This document shows, piece by piece, positions 38,701-46,577 of a stretch of DNA of 64,000 bases. Origin of the DNA: Puteibacter caeruleilacunae (lineage in GTDB: Bacteria; Bacteroidota; Bacteroidia; Bacteroidales; Prolixibacteraceae); assembly GCA_005217565.1 (NCBI GenBank), contig SJCO01000004.1:248001-312000 (forward strand). Reading direction: 5' to 3'. The notes beneath the pieces were generated by a model. It ran no database searches, was not told the origin of the DNA, and saw nothing but the letters and a program-made list of their open reading frames with translations. Each line of letters begins with the position of its first letter. Positions within the stretch are counted from its first letter, which is position 1. A program made the position numbers and the translations under genes.

Positions 38701-39784
38701 TGGAGTTGGAATTCCGGCCGATAAAATTGAGCAAATTTTCGACCTTTATTATCAGGTTGATCATATCAGTGGACAAAAACACCGCCACAGTAGTGGTATT
38801 GGTTTAGCCCTTACCAAAAGCATTGTGGAGAAGCATTCGGGAGAAATATTCATTGCTAGTCACGAAGGTAAAGGTACTTCTTTTACAGTGCGACTACCTA
38901 AAGGGAACAGGCATTTCAAAGAATCAGAATTTTCCACATTCATCGAACAACAAACAATTACACCTTCTGAAATACCCGTTATTACAGACTCATCAACAAT
39001 TGAAGAGCAAGAAAAATCTGATCAAAAGTATACTCTCCTAATTGTAGAAGATAATCCTCAGGTACAAGAAATGGTTGTTGAGATTTTACAACCGACCTAC
39101 AATATCATTACGGCAAAAGATGGAGAAGAAGGACTTGAGGTGGCATTAGCAGAACAGCCTGACCTTATTGTTTCTGATGTGATGATGCCGAACCTTTCGG
39201 GAACTGAAATGTGTGCACGATTAAAACGTAATGTGCAGACTTCTCACATCCCTGTTATTCTTTTAACTGCACGCGCATCAATCAACTATAAGATAGAAGG
39301 TTTAGAGACTGGTGCCGACGACTACATTACCAAGCCTTTTAATGCTACGCTACTTAAAACCAGGATTAAGAATATCCTCCACAATAGGGTGCTATTGCAA
39401 CAAAAGTTTAAATCAAGTCCCGAAATTGAGGTCAAAGTGTTAACCACAAATACCATTGATGAAAAGCTTCTGCAACAGGCAAGAGACATCATTGAAAAGA
39501 ACATCGACAATACCGATTTTGATGTTAATCAGTTTGCCGAAGAGATGGGACTAGGCCGGACTAAGCTGTATAAAAAGATTAAGGGTGTAACTGGTCAAAC
39601 GCCCAATGATTTCATACAATCGATCAGGCTGAAGAAAGCGGCAGAAATGCTTCTCCAGCCCAATCAAGAGATGAATGTTTCAGAGATTGCTTATGCTGTA
39701 GGATTTAGTGTTCCTCGCTATTTCAGCAAGTGCTTCCGTCAGCATTTTGGCGTATCACCTACCCAGTATGGGAAGAATAACTAA
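35759..39784 (+). CDS. Hybrid two-component system regulator (HTCS) 1
   Basis: 1341 residues from the ATG at 35759, which gives a signal/anchor (MQAGWGNRIIGTITLLFI). An upstream in-frame ATG at 35672 adds 29 residues and buries this signal, so I prefer the shorter form. Domains: periplasmic two-component propeller repeats (about 25-690; many xGxxWIGTxxGGL), Y_Y_Y sandwich (about 700-765), transmembrane helix (about 772-795), HisKA with SHEFRTPLTL (His834), HATPase, receiver with Asp1140 (SDVMMP) and C-terminal AraC helix-turn-helix (about 1245-1341). It senses an oligosaccharide in the periplasm and turns on nearby genes, probably the flanking sulfatases and the plus-strand hydrolase pair. 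Confidence 0.94.
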   Translation: MQAGWGNRIIGTITLLFIILGLQAKQITFDHISIQEGLSQNSVTALAQDSLGRIWIGTRDGLNLHDGARIRYFRSKRKDSTSLAGHFVQEIVAEKDYLWVITKTGLSRLNLAQLSFKRFKGKGIKSLIRYNKQILIGTPQGLYKLNDDDTTFSPVSNILNDSYTIINLHSDSSNLLWIGTDKGLFVYNPVDQSTNKILTDHITKIFTDSLKQIWVGTLNNGVYLLNNQRTLVHHFLHNNNSNSLVSDIIRDINEDADGNVWIGTFMGLSVIHPHTHNIENFAHTEVNSKSLSNNSIYAMLRDHQGGMWIGTYFGGINYYHSDFNIFNEYKVKHNSDEGLGYNVIEDILEDNKGNLWIATLGGGLDYYNRKDKTFTHYRHQVNKPGLSHNNVTALAFMNKRHLLLGTHNGGLNILNSTTGKIETYYQTEDTDLEFSYRKIDDIIAYRDYFLFATKTGIVKYTPKDKQFAPFFTKPEMREAIGNRINCLFQDSYGILWIGTEERGLFSFDDTRDKLTNYESSPDDLSTFYGNNISCFYEDNQFRLWIGTFGGGLNQYIRNDNKFKNYNHNEHLLPSDFVHGVREAKNGHLWIVTSKGLSRFDVENNKIYNHTQKEGFPLKQLNNRSLCVTKDGEVFIGGSDGLISFKEDDILDRSTSFNIQFTELRINGKRIRPGDRSGVLTHDLPFTKTIVLKPDQNLFSIRYASNNYISTNPHSYQYKLENVNKNWINNGKQTGVSYTNLNPGTYTLRVRGLSGVEDVVMDEKMLIIKILPPIYKTWYAICAYILILSFIIIWFNRIYRTRIRLENTIKLEQQEKEQIKKLNQSKLQFFSNISHEFRTPLTLISGTIESVLEDSKTRPENYQKLIKTHNNVIRLNNLISELLDFRKLEHGDIQLKVTEYNLGTFINEVFQAFVEHAHHRSIKYDLTGTSELQTIWFDKQQMEKVFYNIISNAFKYVDDNSGTIHIKTDIQEQYIDVVIEDNGVGIPADKIEQIFDLYYQVDHISGQKHRHSSGIGLALTKSIVEKHSGEIFIASHEGKGTSFTVRLPKGNRHFKESEFSTFIEQQTITPSEIPVITDSSTIEEQEKSDQKYTLLIVEDNPQVQEMVVEILQPTYNIITAKDGEEGLEVALAEQPDLIVSDVMMPNLSGTEMCARLKRNVQTSHIPVILLTARASINYKIEGLETGADDYITKPFNATLLKTRIKNILHNRVLLQQKFKSSPEIEVKVLTTNTIDEKLLQQARDIIEKNIDNTDFDVNQFAEEMGLGRTKLYKKIKGVTGQTPNDFIQSIRLKKAAEMLLQPNQEMNVSEIAYAVGFSVPRYFSKCFRQHFGVSPTQYGKNN

Positions 39785-39789
39785 AAAAA

Positions 39790-39816
39790 GCCTGCTTCCT
39801 TGTAAGGATAGCAGGC
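39790..39816 (-). terminator. Terminator after sulfatase B / HTCS 1
   Basis: GCCTGC-t-TCCTT-gt-AAGGA-ta-GCAGGC, followed by seven U on the minus strand. It lies 6 bases past the HTCS stop and serves the sulfatase B transcript arriving from the other side. Confidence 0.85.
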
Positions 39817-39847
39817 TCAAATGTGGATATAAAAAAATAGTATGATA

Positions 39848-41275
39848 TTAAATCAAAGAAGGTAACCATTTACATGCGTTACGCTTATTCTTGTCACAAA
39901 GCTCTACAAGCTTATCTGTTAACTGCTTTCTCGCCTTAGCATATTGCTTGTCATAGAATAAATTGGTCTCCTGGTAAGGATCATTTTTCATGTCATACAA
40001 CAAGTGATCTTTACCGGTTTGTGAATAACACAATGCCCATTCATCATTATACAGTCCTATAATTCCATTGCCTGTGCGTCCTTCACGCGACACCAATGCA
40101 ACATTATCAATATTCACGTTCTTATTCCTCAACAAAGGAGAAGCATCAAATCCCTGCTCCTGTCCGTTTGTCTTGATACCCACAAGACCAGCAAGCGTTT
40201 GTTTTACATCAACCGTTGTTACGTGATGCTTCACCACTGTTCCTGCTTCAATTTCATCAGGATAACGAATCAAGAAAGGAATGCGATATGCATTCTGGAA
40301 GAAGTTATTCTTTCCATACAATCCTCCATGTTCACCCAAATATTCACCATGATCACAAGTGAATATTACAACTGTATCATCTAAAATACCTTTTTGTTTA
40401 AGCGCATCAAGCATCTTACCAACGTTATCGTCGATACATTTCACCATTCCGCAATACTGAGCCAATCCCTTCCTCAACTTCTCTTCTCTGTTGGCAACAT
40501 TTTTACCATAGTGAGCATTTTTAATCCACGATGGCAACCAATCGGCATTAAAAGTCTTAGGCAATATCATATCCTCAGGCTTATACATTGTATCATAAGG
40601 GGCCCTTACCGATAACGGTCCGTGAGGATCAGGAATCGACACCATATAGAAGAATGGCTCATCATGGTCCTTATTAATAAAGTCAACAGTTTTATCTGCT
40701 AACCAATCGGTAGTGAAGCTTTCCTCATCTCCAATCACACTGTAACCATGCACCTTTGGCTTACCTCCCGGTTCAGTGATTTTCTTCCAGTGACCACGAT
40801 TAAACATGTAGCTACAATCGTCGAAGCCCATTGAACGATGCTTAGGCACAAATCCTGGTTTAGGTTCACCATCGAGATGCCATTTACCAGCATATCCTGT
40901 AGAATAGCCATGCTTCTTAAACATGTGAGCAACGCTTTCTATATCCTGACGAATAGGAATATCATTCACAATAGCTCCATTATGCTCGGGGTACATACCA
41001 CTCATAAAACATCCTCTTGAAGGAGTACAAACAGCGGCGTTGGTATAGAAGTTATCCAATCGCGCTCCATCTTTAGCAAGCGAGTCGATATAAGGAGTTT
41101 TCACCAAAGTACCACCGTATGATCCTAACGTCCAGCAACTATGCTGATCGGTATAGATTACTAATACATTAGGCTTTTTCTTTGACTTGAGCATGGCGCT
41201 ACCGAATAAGTCTGATGCACATGCCACTCCAGCACCTGCTGCTATTCCGGTTTTGATAAATGATCTTCTCTTCAT
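39848..41275 (-). CDS. Sulfatase B (S1 family) with twin-arginine signal
   Basis: 475 residues, N-terminus MKRRSFIKTG followed by Ala/Gly-rich hydrophobic stretch, a Tat-type export signal. Signature C83-T-P-S-R87 (CxPxR). Metal site YTDQ (41-44), HGEYLGEHGGLYGKNNF as substrate pocket region, C-terminal subdomain ends in WLPSL. It is its own transcription unit (terminators on both sides: 39790-39816 and 41786-41814), with a 560-base upstream region holding candidate operators. Folding before export (Tat) suits an enzyme with a cytoplasmically made formylglycine. Confidence 0.93.
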   Translation of the reverse strand: MKRRSFIKTGIAAGAGVACASDLFGSAMLKSKKKPNVLVIYTDQHSCWTLGSYGGTLVKTPYIDSLAKDGARLDNFYTNAAVCTPSRGCFMSGMYPEHNGAIVNDIPIRQDIESVAHMFKKHGYSTGYAGKWHLDGEPKPGFVPKHRSMGFDDCSYMFNRGHWKKITEPGGKPKVHGYSVIGDEESFTTDWLADKTVDFINKDHDEPFFYMVSIPDPHGPLSVRAPYDTMYKPEDMILPKTFNADWLPSWIKNAHYGKNVANREEKLRKGLAQYCGMVKCIDDNVGKMLDALKQKGILDDTVVIFTCDHGEYLGEHGGLYGKNNFFQNAYRIPFLIRYPDEIEAGTVVKHHVTTVDVKQTLAGLVGIKTNGQEQGFDASPLLRNKNVNIDNVALVSREGRTGNGIIGLYNDEWALCYSQTGKDHLLYDMKNDPYQETNLFYDKQYAKARKQLTDKLVELCDKNKRNACKWLPSLI

Positions 41276-41785
41276 TGGTTAAAAGATATTTAGATTTTTC
41301 GATTTCAAGATCTTCTGAGTTGGCCTCCCACTGGTAAAGAATCAATCTTCCTTCCCTGTTTCAATCATTCCAAAGCCAATTTAGTTAATCCGAAAAGCTT
41401 AATCTTTTTAAGCATGAACAAATATCAAAAATCACAACCTCTTGCAGGGATGAAAATTGTATCGAAAATGTAGAAATACATACACTGAACGATTTTGGCA
41501 ATTTCTCAGAAAGTGTCATTGGTAATAAAATCGTTCACAAATCAGTGTCAATTTTCGATCAAACGCTGTAAATTTTGTTTCAAACGAACCTGAAACATCA
41601 ATAAAAATCCACCTGATTTATATTCATCTGTTGCAGTCTTGCAACATTTGAATCATTAAAGAAGCTATACGGGTAGTTAGTACATTAAATGGATGGTTAC
41701 CAGCATTACACGATGGCAAGCCTTACGAATCGAAAATTGTTATACCAATACAATTTCATCTATAGCTCATTCTTTTATAAAAAAT
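41276..41785 (-). other. Promoter region of sulfatase B
   Basis: No gene; open frames are at most 45 codons. It holds an 11-bp perfect inverted repeat TGAACGATTTT (41486-41496) / AAAATCGTTCA (41527-41537) and a direct repeat AGTGTCA (41512-41518, 41544-41550). These interleave and make a dense candidate regulatory site 210-275 bases upstream of the start codon. Confidence 0.5.
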
Positions 41786-41814
41786 ACCCCGGTCCATTAC
41801 TAACGAACCGGGGT
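41786..41814 (-). terminator. Terminator of the three-sulfatase operon
   Basis: ACCCCGGT / ACCGGGGT, 13-base loop, followed on the minus strand by a U-rich run (TTTTTTATAAAAG). It ends transcription arriving from sulfatase C. Confidence 0.85.
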
Positions 41815-41840
41815 AAAACATATTAACCATATAAGTAGTA

Positions 41841-43253
41841 TTACTTATAGTCTCCTCCTTTGTCGCTGAATTCACACGACTCTTCCCACTCCAATAGCGA
41901 CTTCTTCATCTTCTCTACCATCTTTGGATACTTCTGCGACAAGTCGTTATCTTCATGCGGATCATTGATTACATCATACAACTGGAAAGTCTTTCCTCCG
42001 TCATTTGAGTAAATCTTATATTGATCCATATTCCACGCTAACTGGCTCTGACTTTTAAAACCAATAGGCATTTCTCTTTTCTTCATCTTACCTTCAATCA
42101 ATGGAAGCAAACTGATTCCATCAACAGGATTCTCATATTTCCCTTTGTGCAATCCCATCACATCCATTACTGTTGGGAAATAATCCGATGTTACACAAGG
42201 TACATCCACCTCGCGATGTTCTTTAATCTTTGCTGGCCATACCAAGACTCCTGGTACACGTACACCACCCTCAAGCAGACTACGCTTTCTTCCACGGAAA
42301 GGACCTGCTGATCCTTGCGAGGTTCCTGAGATCTTCTTTCCTTCAGGACCATTGTCAGAACAGAACCAAATCATGGTATTGTCATCAACACCCAATCGCT
42401 TCAACTCTTCGCGCAAACGACCTATCTGCTCATCCATGGCAGTAATACAACCATAGTAATGCTGTTGCCCTTCAGAATACTGCTTATACATTTTGCGATA
42501 CTCAGGACCTGCAATTACAGGCTTATGTGGAGTGTGGAACCATACTACTGAAAAGAATGGTTTATCCTCTTTAACTGCATTCTGAATAAAAGGAACAACA
42601 CGATCCATGATAATTCGTGAATCGTCACCTTTTAGGTTCTCTGTTGCACGTTTACCAGGACCAATCCAGTAATCATTACCAAATCGATCGCCCAAACTCT
42701 TCTTGGTACCTGGAGGAACTTCCATTGGATTCCAGGTAGGCACCTTCGATTCTGTTACAAAATAGGTATCATAACCATTTTTCCATGGTGGTGAAAAGTT
42801 TCCTTTAACATCCTTTTCCCAACCACCCCAGCGGTTTTGCTCTTCCAACGTAAGTGTACCTAAGTGCCACTTACCAAAATGCCCAGTAGCATACCCTTTC
42901 TCTTTCAATACCTCTGGAATAAGTACCTCTTCCTTTTTTATGTGTCCGCTCATGGCAAAATAAATACCATAACGGAAAGGATGACGGCCCGACAAGCAGC
43001 TTCCTCGTGTTGGAGAACATACCGGAGCAGCGGAATAAAAACGATTAAACTGAATACCATCATTCGCCATCTGGTCTAAATGAGGTGTTTTAATCACCTT
43101 ATTTCCATTAAATCCTGGATCTCCCCATCCTAAGTCATCAGCCATAATGAGAATCACATTAGGCTTCGACTCAGTCTTTTTCGCTTGCGTAACATGCGAG
43201 GCACCCATTAGGGCCCCACATGCTAATCCAGCAAATAATATCTTATTGTTCAT
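41841..43253 (-). CDS. Sulfatase C (S1 family)
   Basis: 470 residues, signal peptide (about 1-24). MADDLGWGD (37-45) with the usual Asp-Asp metal pair, signature C79-S-P-T-R83 (CxPxR), GKWHLG, WFCSDNGPEG. It is of the broad arylsulfatase A-like group (galactosamine-6-sulfatase-like layout). It is the last gene of the operon of sulfatases E, D, C; upstream gap to D is 82 bases. Probably periplasmic, removing one sulfate position of a sulfated glycan. Confidence 0.94.
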   Translation of the reverse strand: MNNKILFAGLACGALMGASHVTQAKKTESKPNVILIMADDLGWGDPGFNGNKVIKTPHLDQMANDGIQFNRFYSAAPVCSPTRGSCLSGRHPFRYGIYFAMSGHIKKEEVLIPEVLKEKGYATGHFGKWHLGTLTLEEQNRWGGWEKDVKGNFSPPWKNGYDTYFVTESKVPTWNPMEVPPGTKKSLGDRFGNDYWIGPGKRATENLKGDDSRIIMDRVVPFIQNAVKEDKPFFSVVWFHTPHKPVIAGPEYRKMYKQYSEGQQHYYGCITAMDEQIGRLREELKRLGVDDNTMIWFCSDNGPEGKKISGTSQGSAGPFRGRKRSLLEGGVRVPGVLVWPAKIKEHREVDVPCVTSDYFPTVMDVMGLHKGKYENPVDGISLLPLIEGKMKKREMPIGFKSQSQLAWNMDQYKIYSNDGGKTFQLYDVINDPHEDNDLSQKYPKMVEKMKKSLLEWEESCEFSDKGGDYK

Positions 43254-43335
43254 CTGTTTAAAAGATTATTAGATTATTGGATTACTTTATCTGTAGACGA
43301 ATTCCTGCAAGATCGAATCCTAAAATCTATTTTGT

Positions 43336-44766
43336 TTAGATCAATTCAGGGTAAACTGCTTTCAAGTCTACCTCATCATTCATTTGCTTTTGCAACTCTA
43401 AAAGCTCCTTGAATAGCTTCTTCTTAAGCGACTGATATTTCTTCACATCACTCAAGTCCTTCATCTCTTCCGGATCTTTCTTCAAATCAAACAATAGCAC
43501 TTTTTTAGCTTCAGGATATAAAATCAACTTGAAGTTATCCTTACGAACCATACGCTGCAAGTTACGGTATCCACCATAGATCGCATCATAGTTACCCTTC
43601 TTCTGCTTTCCGCGTGCCAAAGGCATCAAGCTGTTAAACTCAACATATGCTGGTTTTTCAACTCCTGCCAAATCCAATGCCGAAGCCATGATATCCTGAA
43701 GATATACATCCATATCCAACTTCTTGTCTTTTGGTAGGTCAGGACCAATAACAATCATAGGTGGACGCATACTGTGGTCATAAAGCGACTGCTTTCCTAC
43801 TAATCCGTGGTGTCCTACCGACAAACCGTGGTCAGCTGAATAGAAAATATAAGTATTATCCTTCTCTCCTGATTTCTCCAACGCATCAAGGATACGTGCA
43901 AGCTGATCATCCAAGTGAGTAATAATAGCATAGTACTCCTGGCGATTTACTTTAATAGAATATTCAGTACGAGGGAACGGAGCCAATTTCTCATCACGTA
44001 AAGTCTTAGGACATCCCATTTCATCTTTATAAGGATATTCTGGCAAGAAACTTACTGGTACAGAGATATTCTCCAATGGATACATATCAACATATTTCTT
44101 AGGCGACTGACGAGGATCGTGAGGTGCGTTGAATGCTACATAAGCGAAAAATGGCTTATCCTTTTTAGCTGCATCTTCGATATAAGAAATAGCATCATCA
44201 GCTACGATTTCACTCCAGTGTTTTCCACCTTTCCAAAATCCACCTTTTGATTTATCGTATGGCGACCAGTCATCCTGTCCTGGAGTCCAGTTACGATTAT
44301 AGCGTTCTTTAGTCTGGTTAGGCATTCCCGGGCGAATGTGGTTGGCGTGATTAAAGATTTTATTTGCATCAGCCTTCACATGCCACTTACCAGTCATGTA
44401 TGTTTCGTAGCCTGCATCTTCCATCAACTGACTCCACATCTGACGATTTTCAACACGTTGATTCATGTTCTTTTGCTCACGATTTACATTCCACACTGTC
44501 ATACCCGTGTTCATCATAGCACGACTGGCAACACAAACGGCACCACCCCATGCTCCCATGTTATAGGCATGTGTAAATGTAACTCCTTCATGCACCATAC
44601 GATCAAGTGTCGGAGTCTTGATTTCTTTATTTCCCAATGTGTTAATCGTCTTGTAACATTGGTCATCTGCAAAAACGAACAGTACATTTGGTTTCTTCTT
44701 GCCAGCAGCAACAGCATTCATTGCCACCAACATTGCTAATACCATAACTGAAAAAATACGCTTCAT
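43336..44766 (-). CDS. Sulfatase D (S1 family, CxAxR signature)
   Basis: 476 residues, signal peptide (1-21, VAA). FADDQ (32-36) metal site; signature C78-V-A-S-R82, with Ala in place of Pro. CxAxR is accepted by the anaerobic radical maturase (anSME) but is the less frequent form and typical of iduronate-2-sulfatase-like members (HANHIRPG, ADHGLSVGHHGL, KQSLYDH). By resemblance it may act on 2-O-sulfated uronic acid or similar. Middle gene of the E-D-C operon, 30 bases after E. Confidence 0.93.
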   Translation of the reverse strand: MKRIFSVMVLAMLVAMNAVAAGKKKPNVLFVFADDQCYKTINTLGNKEIKTPTLDRMVHEGVTFTHAYNMGAWGGAVCVASRAMMNTGMTVWNVNREQKNMNQRVENRQMWSQLMEDAGYETYMTGKWHVKADANKIFNHANHIRPGMPNQTKERYNRNWTPGQDDWSPYDKSKGGFWKGGKHWSEIVADDAISYIEDAAKKDKPFFAYVAFNAPHDPRQSPKKYVDMYPLENISVPVSFLPEYPYKDEMGCPKTLRDEKLAPFPRTEYSIKVNRQEYYAIITHLDDQLARILDALEKSGEKDNTYIFYSADHGLSVGHHGLVGKQSLYDHSMRPPMIVIGPDLPKDKKLDMDVYLQDIMASALDLAGVEKPAYVEFNSLMPLARGKQKKGNYDAIYGGYRNLQRMVRKDNFKLILYPEAKKVLLFDLKKDPEEMKDLSDVKKYQSLKKKLFKELLELQKQMNDEVDLKAVYPELI

Positions 44767-44796
44767 TTGGTCGATTTTAATTTAATTATTAGTCGG

Positions 44797-46230
44797 TTAC
44801 TTTCTTTTATTACCCATACCCCAACCTGGCTCAACGTACCACGAACGATCAGGTAGTGGTGTGTAGTGAGGATTTGCATCCTTCTCAGGAATACCATCCA
44901 ACACTTTTACAAGTTTCTTAAATTCTTTCTCCTGTGCTTTAGTCAGGTTATCTATCAAGTTGTTTTCCTCTGCAGGATCTGCTTCTAAATCATAGAATGC
45001 AATTGGCTTACGGTCGACATCAATAAACACCTTATATTGCTTATTCTTAATCACCCTGTTTCTAAACTCAAACTGATTAGCAATACGCCCATTCTTTAGT
45101 CGCTGTGCAGGATGTGATCCCATTGCCAAGATCCAATCGCGCTTACCTTTCTTCGTTTTACCTAAGAAAAGATCTGCAGCCGATACCCCATCAATATGAT
45201 GTTCAGCAGGTAGCTTTCCTCCAGCCAGGTCAACAAACGTTGGGAACATATCTGAGAAATCAATTAATTCTTCTGAAACAACTCCCTCAGGAACTAATCC
45301 CGGACAGTTTACGATAAATGGAGCATCAATACCTGGTTCAATGGTTTTACCTTTTCCTCCTTTTACCATTCTACCATTTAACGGTCCGGTAAGACTACCA
45401 GAAGTTCCATTATCAGTGGTCCACACGATAATCGTATTCTCACGCAATCCCATCTCCTCTAAAGCATCGGTAAACTTCTTCACCACATAGTCGGTATAGC
45501 GCACCATTGCTCTGTGTTTATCTACTTTTCCTTCAACATTAGGCTCCAATGGAGTAGTTGTTAAAGGACCGTGAGTTAATGCCATTGGATAATAGATAAA
45601 GAATGGATCTTCTTTATGCTTTCTCATGAAGTCGACGATAAAATCAGAGAATATTTCATCACCAAATTGACCTTTATAGGTCTTACTTCCCTCTTTAGTA
45701 TGAATATATGGATCCCAATAACGCTTACCACTTGGCTTATTTCCAGCCTCGTAACCAGTCCACATACAATAATCGTCGAAACCAAAATCATTCAACACAT
45801 CTGGTTGCATACGAAAATCGTTCACTTGCCATTTCCCAGCAATACAGGTAGAATAACCAGCGTCACGCATTTGTCTTGCAACAGCAGGATTCTGTTCTGG
45901 ATCAAAATGAGCACCACCTCCCCAACGTGGAACATCCCAGTGGTTAATCCAACCATGACGGTATGGATACTGACCGGTCATTAATGTTACACGTGTAGGC
46001 GTACACTGCGGACAAGAATATACATTATTAAACTTCACTCCTGTTGAAGCCAACTTATCAAGATTAGGGGTAAGCTTTTCATCGCTACCAAAAGTGTGTA
46101 CCCACTCTTTTCCCAAATCATCAATTAAGATAAACAGGATATTAGGACGTTCTTTCGATGCAGCTTTTCCAGCAACAAAGCACAACATCAGTCCCAAGGT
46201 AAACAGAATTTTGTTCTTTAATTTTTTCAT
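44797..46230 (-). CDS. Sulfatase E (S1 family)
   Basis: 477 residues, signal peptide (about 1-25). LIDDLG metal site (35-40), signature C76-T-P-T-R80, HGWINHWDVPRWG, GKWQVND, WTTDNGTSG. GKWQ replaces the usual GKWH, so the substrate pocket differs from sulfatase C. First gene of the three-sulfatase operon; its promoter region (46231-46482) holds an inverted repeat. C-terminus basic (KRK). Confidence 0.93.
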   Translation of the reverse strand: MKKLKNKILFTLGLMLCFVAGKAASKERPNILFILIDDLGKEWVHTFGSDEKLTPNLDKLASTGVKFNNVYSCPQCTPTRVTLMTGQYPYRHGWINHWDVPRWGGGAHFDPEQNPAVARQMRDAGYSTCIAGKWQVNDFRMQPDVLNDFGFDDYCMWTGYEAGNKPSGKRYWDPYIHTKEGSKTYKGQFGDEIFSDFIVDFMRKHKEDPFFIYYPMALTHGPLTTTPLEPNVEGKVDKHRAMVRYTDYVVKKFTDALEEMGLRENTIIVWTTDNGTSGSLTGPLNGRMVKGGKGKTIEPGIDAPFIVNCPGLVPEGVVSEELIDFSDMFPTFVDLAGGKLPAEHHIDGVSAADLFLGKTKKGKRDWILAMGSHPAQRLKNGRIANQFEFRNRVIKNKQYKVFIDVDRKPIAFYDLEADPAEENNLIDNLTKAQEKEFKKLVKVLDGIPEKDANPHYTPLPDRSWYVEPGWGMGNKRK

Positions 46231-46577
46231 AGCTAAACTTGTTTTATCGTATTATATTACAATTCATAACAGCTATCCATAACGAATCGCTACGATAAAT
46301 CTACGCGGCTTCAATTCAAACTTAGTAGTGTTTTTTAGGGAATCCTAGCATCCTTAACATCCATACACCCTGATTGAACATTTATCCCCCTATTTCCCCT
46401 GATAACAAAGCATTTCGAAGAAGTGCACATCTCGTCTACCTATGAAAATCCACCCCGTTTATCCACCTTACACCAATAAAAAAACCGGCTCCATCTTGCG
46501 ATGTGCCGGTTCCTGAAAATCTAGTATTTAATAATGCAAGAAACTATAACCTAGCCTCAAACAAAATCTTCATCTCC
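46231..46577 (-). other. Intergenic region upstream of sulfatase E
   Basis: Contains a 9-bp inverted repeat TTTATCGTA (46243-46251) / TACGATAAA (46291-46299), 13 bases before the start codon, and the terminator of the beta-helix gene (46483-46511). No gene. Promoter -7 not evident; HTCS-driven promoters often lack it. Confidence 0.45.
46483..46511 (-). terminator. Terminator after the beta-helix gene (first copy of a repeated block)
   Basis: AACCGGC-tc-CATC-ttgc-GATG-t-GCCGGTT, then seven U on the minus strand. The 44 bases 46480-46523 recur without change at 63944-63987. Confidence 0.9.

Noticed and set aside
41415-41474. 19-codon frame starting ATGAACAAATAT
   Set aside because: Too short, no context, and it lies in a promoter region rich in repeats.
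41691-41828. 45-codon plus-strand frame ending in a terminator
   Set aside because: It runs through the terminator hairpin of the sulfatase operon and has no protein-like composition.
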